Source: Planococcus glaciei (GTDB lineage: Bacteria > Bacillota > Bacilli > Bacillales_A > Planococcaceae). From it: a DNA stretch of 64,000 nt. The stretch spans positions 142,515 to 206,514 of the forward strand of contig NZ_FNDC01000005.1 in the NCBI RefSeq assembly GCF_900099655.1, written 5' to 3'. A program made the position numbers and the translations under genes. Positions 26,805-36,515 of this stretch are shown here, piece by piece. Position 1 is the stretch's first letter; every line of letters starts with the position of its first letter. The notes under the pieces were generated by a model that did not search any database, was not told where the DNA came from, and saw only the letters and a list, made by a program, of their open reading frames with translations.

Positions 26805-26966
26805 CTACCTTCGCCGGAGTTCCTCCGCAATTTCTTTTAACAGTGCATTCCGCTCGTTTGCCAAACTGAATGCTTTCGCCACTAGATAAATCACCACTGC
26901 AAATAATACAAAATAGAACACCATCATAAACATCGACAAAGACACCATGTATTCCAGATTGATCAC
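26805..26966 (-). CDS. Small membrane protein of 47-53 residues
   Basis: From the ATG at 26948 it reads MVSLSMFMMVFYFVLFAVVI and continues to NALLKEIAEELRRR, one TM helix with a charged coiled tail. An in-frame GTG at 26966 is very close to AAGGA; the ATG at 26948 has better distance to no clear site, so the start is uncertain. It is 25 bases upstream of the DUF2007-like gene. It resembles short DUF4083-like proteins of Bacillota. The function is unknown. Confidence 0.6.
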   Translation of the reverse strand: MINLEYMVSLSMFMMVFYFVLFAVVIYLVAKAFSLANERNALLKEIAEELRRR

Positions 26967-27278
26967 CGTCCTTACCTATATTACGCAGCAAGTTTCCAAA
27001 TGTTTCAATAAAAGGCGATAACTTAAAACGATGGGAAGCCTGCTTGTGTCCCAGTTCCTCCGAATGAATTGGAAGACAAACCGAATAATGCTGTTTCAGG
27101 GTGCTTTTTTACTGTCTGGGAACTCTATTCGCCTGAATGAATAGGACCGAAAAATCGACATCTGACAATAAAAAGATGATACTATGTCTGTAGATTAATG
27201 CGAGTGAACACCGGTTTACCCGACACAAAGAGAGAAAAAATGGATGTCTAAAGGGTTAAATGCGAAGGGGGCACGTTC

Positions 27279-28841
27279 ATGGGAGAAGCATGCAAAGTTC
27301 TGATTGTTGATGATGAAATGCTGATCCGGCAGGGAATCATCAATTACATCGAGTGGGAACAAGAAGGATTTCAAATTGTCGGAGAAGCTTCAAATGGAAA
27401 AGAAGCAATGCAGATGATCGCGGAATTTTCTCCGCATATTGTTATTACGGATATCGTCATGCCGATTATGGACGGCATCGATTTGGTGAGAGAAGCGAAA
27501 TTGGCATTTCCGGAAATCGAAATCATTGTGCTGAGCAGTTTTGAAAACTTCGATTATGTGCGTTCGACGTTCCAAAACGGAGTTGCTGATTATATATTGA
27601 AGCCGAAATTGAATGGCCCTGAATTATTGCGGATCTTAAACAAGGCAGCGAGCCGGATTCCGGATCTGCACCACGCCGCATCATTGATAGAACCGAAACG
27701 CTCAACTGAAGAAGTGTTGGAGCAGCTGATTCTCGGGTATGGCCTGTCCGCAGACATGGATAGCTTGTCTGCAGCCTTCACGGGCAGCCAGTTTATGTTG
27801 GCGAGCGTACAGGGAGGAAATTTGGAACGCTCTCAACTGAAAGCGGCTTTCGAGCACGCCCTGCCTGAAGAAGCGTCCGTTTTCGTGCTGGATTCGGGCG
27901 AATCCGATGCGCTGCTTTTGTTCAATTTTAATCCGGGGCAGCTGGATTGGATCAAACAAGCCGTCGAAACCCTGGCAAGCAAAAACCGGGATGGCGTGTG
28001 GATGCTGGGCAAACCGTTCGATGGCATCGGCGATTTGAAAAGAGTGCATGATGAAAACCTATTGATAATGAAAAAGTATTTGTTTTACTTGCCGGAGCAG
28101 ACCTTCTTTACGTTTGATGGGCTGCCGGAAGAAAAGGCAAAACAAGCCACTTTTGATTTGAACCACTTTATCGACATGTTCAAAGACCGCTTGTTCAATG
28201 CGGCGTTTACCTATCTGGAAAACCATGCCGATTACTTGGCAGGGCGTTACAGCAACGACAGTTTTGAATTCAAGTCGTTTTTAGGCAATGTCGTTTTCAA
28301 TATCATTGTGCTGCTGGATACGATGAAATACGATATCCAGGAACTCGAGCAAAAAAAATACAGCTATTTCACGAAGATCAACGAAGCCGCTCATGTAAAC
28401 GAAGCACTGGATGAGCTCAATGGCTTTCTTGGGGAAGTGCGTGAAATCCTGCTTTCAGAAGACAAGGGAAGCGAACAGGCCAAAAACCTGAATCTCATTC
28501 TCGCGTATATTGAGCAGCATTTTACAGAACCCCTGCGGCTATCGGAAATTGCCGGCCATTTTCACTTTAATGCCTCGTACTTGTCGTCTTATTTCAGCAC
28601 GCACCATAAGGAAGGGTTCAGCGAATACTTGAACCGCGTCCGGATCAAGAAATCGATGGAGCTTTTAGAAAACAGCACCGTCTCGATTTCAAACATCAGC
28701 GGCATGGTCGGGTATTCAGAGCACAGCTATTACTGCAAGGTGTTTAAACGCATTACCGGGATGTCTCCAGGCAGTTACCGAAAGGAGATCCAAGCCCAGC
28801 ATGAAAATGAAGAAAAAGGCGTTTCTCATCTTAAGAAATAA
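27279..28841 (+). CDS. YesN-type response regulator with AraC HTH
   Basis: 520 residues: receiver domain with Asp58 (IVITDIVMPIMDG), a long linker region, and a C-terminal AraC-type double HTH (about 410-510: LRLSEIAGHFHFNASYLSSYFSTHHKEGFSEYL, SISNISGMVGYSEHSYYCKVFKRITGMSPGSYRK). It pairs with the YesM-type kinase, whose start lies 41 bases inside this gene. It most likely activates the galactoside transporter genes downstream in response to an extracellular sugar. Confidence 0.9.
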   Translation: MGEACKVLIVDDEMLIRQGIINYIEWEQEGFQIVGEASNGKEAMQMIAEFSPHIVITDIVMPIMDGIDLVREAKLAFPEIEIIVLSSFENFDYVRSTFQNGVADYILKPKLNGPELLRILNKAASRIPDLHHAASLIEPKRSTEEVLEQLILGYGLSADMDSLSAAFTGSQFMLASVQGGNLERSQLKAAFEHALPEEASVFVLDSGESDALLLFNFNPGQLDWIKQAVETLASKNRDGVWMLGKPFDGIGDLKRVHDENLLIMKKYLFYLPEQTFFTFDGLPEEKAKQATFDLNHFIDMFKDRLFNAAFTYLENHADYLAGRYSNDSFEFKSFLGNVVFNIIVLLDTMKYDIQELEQKKYSYFTKINEAAHVNEALDELNGFLGEVREILLSEDKGSEQAKNLNLILAYIEQHFTEPLRLSEIAGHFHFNASYLSSYFSTHHKEGFSEYLNRVRIKKSMELLENSTVSISNISGMVGYSEHSYYCKVFKRITGMSPGSYRKEIQAQHENEEKGVSHLKK

Positions 28842-30615
28842 CAGCCTGTTCATTAAGATGTTCCTGATCATGGTGATCAGCATCGTGGCGGTCTCACTGT
28901 TGATCACTTTCAGTTCCATCCGCATGTCCTCCAATTTGTTTATGGACACGTTCAGCATTTCCAATACGAAGGCGCTGGAGCAGATCGAGATAAGGTTTGA
29001 AGACTACAGCTTCGCCATCGTCAATGCGATGAACGAAGTGCAGAACAACGGCACCATCAAAAGGGTACTGACCCAGCAAAACGAAAGTGCGATTGAAACG
29101 TCGAAATCCTACCACGACATCAGCCGGCAGATCGAACGCATTTACCCGACGGTGGAAGCGTATGACGCCAACATGATCGTGCTCGGGCGAAATGAGCGCC
29201 TGTACAATATGAACTATTCAAATTGGCCGGTTTCCTGGGAAGTGCTGCGAAACCATCCGATTACCGAAGCTGCGTTCAATGAGCCAAACCGGCTGCTTTA
29301 TCAATTTATGCCGTCCACTTCTTTCAACGACAAACCGATGCTTGTGGCGACAAAAGCGCTGATGGAACGGTCGACCGGTGAAATTTACGGCGTGCTGTAT
29401 TTCCCGATCCGCGAAGAGGATTGGAAAGAGCTTTACGAGGGGTATACGAGCACTGAAAACAAAGTGCTGCTTGTCGACAGAACCGGCAAAATCGTTTCCA
29501 GCAACCAGGAAGAAATGATCGGGCAGGAAACACCGGAACTTTTGTCAATGGCAAAAGAAGTTGAAAACGAAGAAGTGGAATTCAAAGATGTTCAGGTGTT
29601 CGATACCGATTACTTGCTGATGTCGCAGTACTTGCCGACCTATGATTTGTATTTGGTGAATCTGGTGGACAAAGACGCGGTGCTGGAAAATTTGATCAAC
29701 ACCAAAGAAATTCTGCTGATCAGCCTCGGCATCGTCTTGCTCGCTGTTATCGTAGTGTTCATCATCTCGCGGCGGATGACCAATTCGATCAGCCGGCTGG
29801 TCAAACAAATCTCGACAATCGCCAAATACGATTTCAACAAGCCGGTTGCTGAAACAGGCGGCTACGAGGCAAAGAAAATTGCCAACGCGTTCAACTACAT
29901 GCTCAACGAGTTGCAGGAGTATGTAGACTTGGTCGTCCAAGCCGAACAAAAGCAGCGCAGCGCGGAATTGATGGCGCTGCAGCATCAGATCAACCCGCAT
30001 TTTCTGTATAATACGCTGGCTTCCATCAAATTTATGGTCCAGCAAGGCAAACAGGAAAAAGCGACCGATATGATCCATGCACTGATTTCGTTATTGCAAA
30101 ATGCCCTCAGCAATGTGGACCAAACCATCACCGTGGAACAGGAGATAACGGATCTGAAAAACTACGTCTTGATCAACCAGGCACGCTACGGCAACGGCAT
30201 CAAAGTGAATTTCTTCATTTCGCCGGACTGCCTGGATTGCCAGCTGCCGAAATTGATTTTGCAGCCGTTCATCGAAAATGCCTTTTTCCATGCATTCAAC
30301 GAGAAAAAAGAAGGCTTCGTCCAAATTCTGGTGTCGCAAAAACACGGCAACCTGGTCTGTGAAATCGTGGATAACGGCGACGGCATGGAGATAAAAGGCG
30401 ACCACACAAAAGAAGACATCAAAGAGAAACGCCATCTTTTCAGCGGCATCGGCATTCGCAATGTCCATGAACGCATCCAGATGATTTACGGGGAAGAATA
30501 CGGCGTAGAAATTACAAGCAACAAAGGCGAAGGGACGAAAGTAAAAGTGGAATTGCCTATTCAAAAGTTGGATCCAGCTCCAAAATCCAACGAAATTACA
30601 AGTATCCAAGAATAG
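28801..30615 (+). CDS. YesM-type sensor histidine kinase
   Basis: 604 residues: TM1 at 20-40, a large extracellular dCache-like sensor (about 45-300), TM2 at about 303-323, HAMP, His_kinase domain with the H-box HQINPHFLYNTLASIKFM, and HATPase (DNGDGM, GIGIRNVHERIQMIYG). The 41-base overlap with the regulator gene indicates translational coupling. By analogy with YesMN and LplM-type systems it senses extracellular oligosaccharide, perhaps with the binding protein encoded next. Confidence 0.9.
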   Translation: MKMKKKAFLILRNNSLFIKMFLIMVISIVAVSLLITFSSIRMSSNLFMDTFSISNTKALEQIEIRFEDYSFAIVNAMNEVQNNGTIKRVLTQQNESAIETSKSYHDISRQIERIYPTVEAYDANMIVLGRNERLYNMNYSNWPVSWEVLRNHPITEAAFNEPNRLLYQFMPSTSFNDKPMLVATKALMERSTGEIYGVLYFPIREEDWKELYEGYTSTENKVLLVDRTGKIVSSNQEEMIGQETPELLSMAKEVENEEVEFKDVQVFDTDYLLMSQYLPTYDLYLVNLVDKDAVLENLINTKEILLISLGIVLLAVIVVFIISRRMTNSISRLVKQISTIAKYDFNKPVAETGGYEAKKIANAFNYMLNELQEYVDLVVQAEQKQRSAELMALQHQINPHFLYNTLASIKFMVQQGKQEKATDMIHALISLLQNALSNVDQTITVEQEITDLKNYVLINQARYGNGIKVNFFISPDCLDCQLPKLILQPFIENAFFHAFNEKKEGFVQILVSQKHGNLVCEIVDNGDGMEIKGDHTKEDIKEKRHLFSGIGIRNVHERIQMIYGEEYGVEITSNKGEGTKVKVELPIQKLDPAPKSNEITSIQE

Positions 30616-30670
30616 TCATACCAACTATCTCGCAAGTTTGAAATATCTAAAAATTTTCAAAGGAACACCT

Positions 30671-30698
30671 AAAGATTGTGCTAACAATCTTTTTTTTT
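30671..30698 (+). terminator. Terminator after the two-component genes
   Basis: AGATTGT and ACAATCT with a 4-base loop and a run of T residues. It separates the regulators from the transporter unit. Confidence 0.8.
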
Positions 30699-30705
30699 AT
30701 GCCGC

Positions 30706-30741
30706 TATACTGTATGAAAGGTGCAAAATGAAGCGCTTACA
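30706..30741 (+). promoter_or_regulatory. Sugar-transporter promoter with cre-like element
   Basis: A TATACT -10 box at 30706-30711 is followed at 30729-30741 by TGAAGCGCTTACA. Its AAGCGCTTaCA part matches the core and right half of the CcpA cre consensus; the left half is poor. The -35 is weak, consistent with a promoter that needs an activator such as the YesN-type regulator. Confidence 0.5.
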
Positions 30742-30757
30742 AAAAGGGGGATTTTTG

Positions 30758-32056
30758 ATGAAGAAATTTTATCTTATGCTCGTGCTGCTGGTTGGATTGG
30801 CTGTATTGGCAGCTTGTTCTTCGGGGGATGAAGAAGCAAGCGGCGGAAGCAGTGCAGAAGGTGCAGGAAGCGCAGATACCATTACAGCTTGGGCTTGGGA
30901 TCCGGCATTCAATATTGCAGCGCTTGAGAAAGCAAAAGAAGCATATAACGGTGACGGCGATTTCGAAGTGAAAATCATTGAAAATGCACAAGACGACATC
31001 ATCCAAAAACTTAACACAGGGCTTAGCTCAGGTACGACGAAAGGGATGCCAAACATTGTCCTGATCGAAGATTACCGTGCACAAAGTTTCCTGCAGGCTT
31101 ATCCGGATGCATTCCATCCGTTGACAGACGTTATTAACCCGGAAGATTTTGCAGATTACAAAATTGCTACAACAAGCCATAACGGCGAACAATACGGATT
31201 GCCATTCGATTCAGGCGTAGCCGGATTGTACGTTCGTACGGACTACTTGGAGCAAGCAGGCTACACAGCAGAAGATCTGACGAACATCACGTGGGACGAA
31301 TACATTGAAATCGGCAAGAAAGTAAAAGAAGCAACAGGCAAAAACATGCTGACATTGGACCCGAACGATTTAGGCCAAATCCGCATGATGATCCAGACGA
31401 ACGGTTCTTGGTACGTGAAAGAAGATGGTTCAACACCGAACCTTGCAGGAAACGAAACACTTGCAAAAGCATTCGAAACATACAAAAAGATGATGGATGC
31501 AGACATTGGGAAAATCGTTTCTGACTGGAGCCAGTTTGTCGGCGCATTCAACAGCGGCGATGTTGCCAGCGTACCAACAGGAAACTGGATCACGCCAAGC
31601 ATCAAGCAAGAAGCAGAACAATCAGGGAAATGGGCAGTTGTGCCAATGCCGCGTTTGGATATGGAAGGCGCAGTCAACGCTTCTAACTTGGGCGGAAGCT
31701 CGTGGTACATCTTAAACGTAGACGGCAAAGAAGAAGCGGCAGATTTCATGCTGAACACATTCGGCTCAAATGCTGACTTGTACCAGACACTTGTAAAAGA
31801 CATCGGCGCTCTTGGAACTTACTCAGCAGCAGCTGAAGGCGACGCTTATGCAGTAGAAGATGAATTCTTCGGCGGACAGCAAATCATCACCGACTTTTCG
31901 AAATGGACAGATGAAATTCCTGGCGTCAACTATGGCCTGCACACATATGCCATCGAAGACATCTTGGTTACAGGGATGCAAGACTACCTAAAAGGCACAG
32001 AGCTGACAAAAGTGCTTGAAAATGTTCAAGGGCAAGCGGAAGCACAACTTAAATAA
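30758..32056 (+). CDS. Sugar ABC transporter substrate-binding lipoprotein
   Basis: 432 residues from ATG 30758 (AAGGGGG seven bases upstream). A lipoprotein signal ends at Cys20 (LAVLAAC), then a Ser/Gly-rich linker. The mature part is a type-2 periplasmic-binding fold of the SBP_bac_1 (MalE/GanS-like) kind. Placed before two permeases and three galactosidases, it most likely binds galacto-oligosaccharides (raffinose, lactose or galactan fragments). There is no ATPase in the operon; msmX downstream would supply it. Confidence 0.88.
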   Translation: MKKFYLMLVLLVGLAVLAACSSGDEEASGGSSAEGAGSADTITAWAWDPAFNIAALEKAKEAYNGDGDFEVKIIENAQDDIIQKLNTGLSSGTTKGMPNIVLIEDYRAQSFLQAYPDAFHPLTDVINPEDFADYKIATTSHNGEQYGLPFDSGVAGLYVRTDYLEQAGYTAEDLTNITWDEYIEIGKKVKEATGKNMLTLDPNDLGQIRMMIQTNGSWYVKEDGSTPNLAGNETLAKAFETYKKMMDADIGKIVSDWSQFVGAFNSGDVASVPTGNWITPSIKQEAEQSGKWAVVPMPRLDMEGAVNASNLGGSSWYILNVDGKEEAADFMLNTFGSNADLYQTLVKDIGALGTYSAAAEGDAYAVEDEFFGGQQIITDFSKWTDEIPGVNYGLHTYAIEDILVTGMQDYLKGTELTKVLENVQGQAEAQLK

Positions 32057-32087
32057 TTGCACGGGAAACAATAAAGCCTTGAGTTGC

Positions 32088-32148
32088 CGCTAATGGACTG
32101 GTCGAAGTGCTTTATCACTCGCCAGCCAGGCGCAGCTCAAGTTTTTTT
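32088..32148 (+). terminator. Terminator-like hairpin after the binding protein
   Basis: Long imperfect stem (CTTGAGTTGC with GCAGCTCAAG) ending in seven T residues. Being inside the operon, it probably lowers expression of the permeases relative to the binding protein. Confidence 0.6.
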
Positions 32149-32185
32149 AAAATGATGAGAATCATAGAAATCAGAATTGCGTAAT

Positions 32186-32308
32186 CGGTGTCCAGACTCC
32201 AGCGCCCAGCCCCTCGGGGTCTTAAATCACTTCACTCTGGAAATCAGAATTTCCTGCGCGAAGTGCATTAAGCCTGTTGGAGCTCCATGGGCGCTTGCGC
32301 TTTTCTTA
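32186..32308 (+). repeat. Bacillaceae-type folded intergenic repeat
   Basis: A stretch with GTCCAGACTCCAGCGCCCAG, CCCCTCGGGGTCTTAA, CACTTC...GAAGTG and GGGCGCTTGCGCTTTTCTT. This closely resembles a dispersed element familiar from many Bacillaceae genomes (TCCAGCGC...GGCGCTTGCGCTTTTCTT). The arms can fold into one long branched hairpin. It lies between the binding-protein gene and the first permease gene. Confidence 0.7.
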
Positions 32309-32325
32309 TAGGAGGAATGAGAAAC

Positions 32326-33267
32326 ATGAACCAGCAAGCTACAAAAAAAGACGAACTGGATCTTCCGCTGCGCTATAAAGAAACAAGACGCGAAAAAACC
32401 GGTGTATTTTTTAAGAAAAAAGTCGGTTGGTTGTTTGTCATTGTCTCAGTCATCGCCATTACGATTTTCAACTTTTACCCTATGGTCCAGGCTTTTCTTT
32501 TATCGTTCCAATCCGGGATGGGCAGCAACCTCGAGTATGTAGGATTGGCCAACTGGCAGCGATTGTTCGGCGATCCGACGTTTATCGCAGCGCTAACCAA
32601 TACATCAATTTATCTGCTGATTCAAGTTCCATTGATGATTGTATTGGCGTTATTCTTCTCGGTTCTGTTAAATGATCCCAATTTGAAATTCAAAGGCTTT
32701 TTCAGAATCGCGATTTTCTTGCCGTGTGTCACTTCACTGGTTGCCTATTCGGTCATCTTTAAATACCTGTTTGGTGTGGATGGCATCATCAACGTGTTCT
32801 TGCTCAAGTTCGGCTTTATTTCCGAAACGATCAACTTCCTGGCTGATCCGTTCTGGGCGAAAGTGGTCATCATTCTCGCCATCACGTGGAGATGGACGGG
32901 CTACAACATGATTTTCTATTTGGCGGCTTTGCAGAACGTTGACAAGTCGATCTACGAAGCAGCGAAAATTGATGGAGCAAACTCCATCCAGCAATTTTTC
33001 CAAATTACCGTGCCAATGTTGAAACCGATCATTTTGTTCACTTCAATCACGTCGACAATCGGTACGTTGCAGATTTTCGATGAAATCGTCAACATCACGA
33101 ACGGCGGGCCCGGCAATGCGACGATTTCAATTTCGCAGTACATCTACAACCTGTCGTTCGAATACACGCCTGACTTCGGTTATGCATCGACTGTCTCTTA
33201 CGTCATTGTGATTCTAGTGGTAATTCTTTCGATTATTCAATTCAGAGTGGCGGGTGAGAAGAAATGA
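32326..33267 (+). CDS. Sugar ABC transporter permease (GanP/MalF-like)
   Basis: 313 residues from ATG 32326 (AGGAGG). Six TM helices; the binding-protein-dependent transport motif is EAAKIDGANSIQQFFQITVPMLKP (about 222-245), with the EAA loop contacting the ATPase. It pairs with the permease encoded next, whose start overlaps by four bases. Confidence 0.9.
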   Translation: MNQQATKKDELDLPLRYKETRREKTGVFFKKKVGWLFVIVSVIAITIFNFYPMVQAFLLSFQSGMGSNLEYVGLANWQRLFGDPTFIAALTNTSIYLLIQVPLMIVLALFFSVLLNDPNLKFKGFFRIAIFLPCVTSLVAYSVIFKYLFGVDGIINVFLLKFGFISETINFLADPFWAKVVIILAITWRWTGYNMIFYLAALQNVDKSIYEAAKIDGANSIQQFFQITVPMLKPIILFTSITSTIGTLQIFDEIVNITNGGPGNATISISQYIYNLSFEYTPDFGYASTVSYVIVILVVILSIIQFRVAGEKK

Positions 33268-34091
33268 AGAACATCAAAAGAGTCTTTATCTATGTGTTTC
33301 TAAGCCTTGCAGCCATTGTCTCCATTTTCCCGTTCTTATGGATGCTCGTCAGCATCACCAATAAATCATCGGATGTGACAAAAGGGCGTTTGCTTCCAGG
33401 GACCCATTTGATCGAAAACATGACGACGCTTTTTGAATCAGTGGACATCGTTCCGGCCTTGGTCAACTCGACAATTATCGCGGTCATCACGACCGTAGTG
33501 ACGCTCTTGCTGGCATCGCTTGCCGGCTACGGTTTTGAAATCCACCGCAGCAGAGGAAAAGACATCGTCTTTAACATCTTGCTGTTGTCGATGATGATTC
33601 CGTTTGCAGCAATCATGGTGCCGTTGTACCGCATGTTCGGCAGCATCAGCGACACGGCGCCGCTTTTTGGCATCGACTCGCTCGGCGCGGTCATTTTGCC
33701 GACAGCGACTACGGCGTTCTTCATCTTCTTCTTCCGCCAGAACACGAAAATGTTTCCGAAAGATTTGGTGGAAGCGGGAAGAATTGATGGCTTGAGCGAA
33801 ATCGGCGTCTTCTTCCGGATCTACATGCCGACAATGAAAACGACGTATGCCGCAGCAGCGATCATCACGTTCATGAACAGCTGGAACAACTACTTATGGC
33901 CATTGGTCATCTTGCAATCACCGGAAAAACGGACCATTCCATTGCTGATTTCCAATTTGGGCTCGAGCTACTCGCCTGACTACGGCGTCATCATGTCGGC
34001 GATCGTCATCGCGACATTGCCGACAGCGCTGGTGTTCTTCCTGATGCAGAAACACTTTGTAGCCGGCATGATGGGATCAGTTAAGGGTTAA
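33264..34091 (+). CDS. Sugar ABC transporter permease (GanQ/MalG-like)
   Basis: 275 residues, six TM helices. The EAA loop is EAGRIDGLSEIGVFFRIYMPTMK (about 171-193), and the C-terminus HFVAGMMGSVKG is typical of MalG/GanQ subunits. It is coupled to the first permease by ATGA overlap. Confidence 0.9.
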   Translation: MKNIKRVFIYVFLSLAAIVSIFPFLWMLVSITNKSSDVTKGRLLPGTHLIENMTTLFESVDIVPALVNSTIIAVITTVVTLLLASLAGYGFEIHRSRGKDIVFNILLLSMMIPFAAIMVPLYRMFGSISDTAPLFGIDSLGAVILPTATTAFFIFFFRQNTKMFPKDLVEAGRIDGLSEIGVFFRIYMPTMKTTYAAAAIITFMNSWNNYLWPLVILQSPEKRTIPLLISNLGSSYSPDYGVIMSAIVIATLPTALVFFLMQKHFVAGMMGSVKG

Positions 34092-34094
34092 ATG

Positions 34095-34134
34095 AAAATA
34101 GCTGCACTTGCCTCAGGCGGGCGCAGCTATTTTG
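34095..34134 (+). terminator. Hairpin after the permease genes
   Basis: AAAATAGCTGC pairs with GCAGCTATTTT, followed by a short T stretch; it may be a partial terminator before the glycosidases. Confidence 0.55.
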
Positions 34135-34236
34135 ATACATATCGATTAACACGAAAAACACAGTGATTTTAGCAAGCGAATAAATTAAGGGAATTAGAAA
34201 GTCCGCTTGATCTGCTTTACTACGAGGAGGTATAGT

Positions 34237-36447
34237 GTGCCTATTTTATACAATGGCTCCACACGGGAGTTTCATCTGCAAACCGAGAAAACGAGCTATA
34301 TTTTTAACGTGATGGAAAACGGCCAGTTGGGCCAGCTTTACTACGGGAAGAAATTGCGCCACAGGGAGTCGTTCGAGCGTTTGTTCCATGTGGAGGCGAC
34401 GCCGAATACTGCCTGTACGACAGAAGGAGATCTGGTCTTTTCGCTGGATCTTGTCAAACAGGAGTATCCAGCATACGGAACGACGGATTTCCGTGAACCC
34501 GCTTATCAAGTGCTGCAAGAAGGCGGTAGCCGCATCACCGATTTCGTCTACCAGGACCACCGGATTTTCGGAGGCAAAGAGAAACTGGAAGGCTTGCCGG
34601 CCACGTATTCTGAAAACGACAGGGAAGCGACGACCTTGGAAATTACGTTATACGATAAGGAAATCGACGTGGAAGTCCGGCTGTCGTACACCGTTTTTGA
34701 AGAACTGGATGCCATTGCCCGCTCGGCCCGTTTTACCAATTACGGCGAGGCGGATGTCAATTTGACGCGGGCGCTGAGCGTCAGCATCGATTTGCCGAAT
34801 TCCAATTTTGAGATGGTGCAGCTGTCGGGGGCATGGGCCAGGGAGCGGCATATCAAAAACCGCCGGCTAGTGCCGGGGCTTCAAAGCATCGCGAGCACAC
34901 GCGGAACGAGCAGTGCCCAGCAAAATCCGTTTCTGGCATTAAAGCGGCCGGAAACGACGGAACACCAAGGCGAAGTCTACGGCGCAAGCCTGGTCTACAG
35001 CGGCAATTTCCTGGCGCAGGTCGAAGTGGACCATTACGATACGGCGCGTTTGATGATGGGCATCAATCCGTTCGATTTTAATTGGCTCCTGAAAAACGGG
35101 GAGTCGTTCCAAACGCCGGAAGCAGTGCTGGTGTATTCGGACGCGGGCTTGAACGGCATGAGCCAGACTTACCACCGGCTGTACCGGACTCGTTTGGCGC
35201 GCGGCAAATGGCGCGACCGGGAACGTCCGGTGCTGATCAACAACTGGGAAGCGACGTATTTCGATTTTGATGAACAGAAAATCTTTGAACTCGCGCAGTC
35301 TTCGAAAGAGCTGGGAGTGGAATTGTTCGTCCTGGACGACGGCTGGTTCGGCAAGCGCGATGCGGACACGAGTTCGCTCGGCGACTGGTTTGAAGACAAG
35401 CGCAAATTGCCGAATGGCATCACGCAATTGGCGAAAGCCATCACGGGCCTTGGGATGGAATTCGGCTTATGGTTTGAGCCGGAAATGGTGTCAAAAGCGA
35501 GTGACTTGTACAACGCGCATCCGGACTGGGTGATCCATGTGCCGAACCGCCGGATGTCGCATGGCAGAAACCAGTTCGTGCTGGATTTCTCCCGCCAGGA
35601 AGTCGTCGACTACATCTACGGTTTGATGGCGAAGGTCCTGCGGGATGCACCGATTTCCTACGTGAAATGGGACATGAACCGCTACATGACGGAAGTCGGC
35701 TCGCTCGGCCTTCCGGCAGACCGGCAGCGGGAAGTGGCGCACCGCTACATCCTGGGGGTGTATTCGCTGTACGAACGGTTGACTTCGGAATTTCCGCATG
35801 TCTTGTTTGAATCCTGTGCAGGAGGCGGCAGCCGCTTTGATCCGGGCTTGCTGCATTATGCGCCGCAAGGATGGACGAGCGACGATACCGATGCCGTGGA
35901 ACGGTTGAAGATCCAATACGGCACGTCGCTCGTGTACCCCGTTTCGTCGATGGGTGCGCATGTCTCCGCCGTGCCGAACCACCAGGTAGGACGAGTGACA
36001 AGTTTGGAAACACGCGCAAACGTCGCGTATTTCGGCGCTTTCGGCTACGAACTGGATGTAACGATGATGACTGATGCGGAAAAAGAACAAGTGAAAGAGC
36101 AAATCAGGTTCTACAAAGAAAACCGGTCGCTGATCCAGCAAGGGCAGTTTTACCGGATCGAAAGCCCGTTTGCAGAAGACGGCAACCGCACGAGCTGGCT
36201 GGTGGTGTCAGATGACCAAAGCGAAGCGCTGCTCGGCTATTACCAGGTCCTGTCGACCCCGAACCCGGGGCTTTCCCGCGTGTTCTTTAAAGGGCTGAAC
36301 CCTGAGTTCGAGTACGCGATTGAAGGGCTTGATGCGACATTTTACGGGGACGAATTGATGGAGGCCGGCTTGCAGCTGAATCGCTACCGCCTGAGTGAAC
36401 ATCCGGCTGATTTTTCTTCAGTCGTCTACAAAGTTAAGCGAGTATAA
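34237..36447 (+). CDS. Alpha-galactosidase, GH36
   Basis: 736 residues from a GTG start with GAGGAGG six bases upstream. N-terminal beta-sandwich, then a (beta/alpha)8 barrel with LFVLDDGWFGKRD, YVKWDMNRYMTEVGS (Asp nucleophile, about 480) and FESCAGGGSRFDPGLL...WTSDDTDA (acid/base Asp). The length and motifs fit the ~730-residue GH36 group of Bacillota (AgaN/RafA type). It cleaves alpha-1,6-galactose from melibiose and raffinose-family sugars. There is no signal peptide, so it acts on imported oligosaccharides. Confidence 0.92.
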   Translation: MPILYNGSTREFHLQTEKTSYIFNVMENGQLGQLYYGKKLRHRESFERLFHVEATPNTACTTEGDLVFSLDLVKQEYPAYGTTDFREPAYQVLQEGGSRITDFVYQDHRIFGGKEKLEGLPATYSENDREATTLEITLYDKEIDVEVRLSYTVFEELDAIARSARFTNYGEADVNLTRALSVSIDLPNSNFEMVQLSGAWARERHIKNRRLVPGLQSIASTRGTSSAQQNPFLALKRPETTEHQGEVYGASLVYSGNFLAQVEVDHYDTARLMMGINPFDFNWLLKNGESFQTPEAVLVYSDAGLNGMSQTYHRLYRTRLARGKWRDRERPVLINNWEATYFDFDEQKIFELAQSSKELGVELFVLDDGWFGKRDADTSSLGDWFEDKRKLPNGITQLAKAITGLGMEFGLWFEPEMVSKASDLYNAHPDWVIHVPNRRMSHGRNQFVLDFSRQEVVDYIYGLMAKVLRDAPISYVKWDMNRYMTEVGSLGLPADRQREVAHRYILGVYSLYERLTSEFPHVLFESCAGGGSRFDPGLLHYAPQGWTSDDTDAVERLKIQYGTSLVYPVSSMGAHVSAVPNHQVGRVTSLETRANVAYFGAFGYELDVTMMTDAEKEQVKEQIRFYKENRSLIQQGQFYRIESPFAEDGNRTSWLVVSDDQSEALLGYYQVLSTPNPGLSRVFFKGLNPEFEYAIEGLDATFYGDELMEAGLQLNRYRLSEHPADFSSVVYKVKRV

Positions 36448-36494
36448 CCGGAACCGGGTTTGCGAAAGATCCACAACGGCAAACCCGCATTCCG
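36448..36494 (+). other. Strong hairpin between GH36 and GH35 genes
   Basis: CCGGAACCGGGTTTGC (36448-36463) can pair with GCAAACCCG..TTCCGG (36479-36494). There is no T run, so it looks like an mRNA-stabilising or processing structure and not a terminator. Confidence 0.5.
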
Positions 36495-36515
36495 GCATAC
36501 ATAGGAGGCGTCAAT

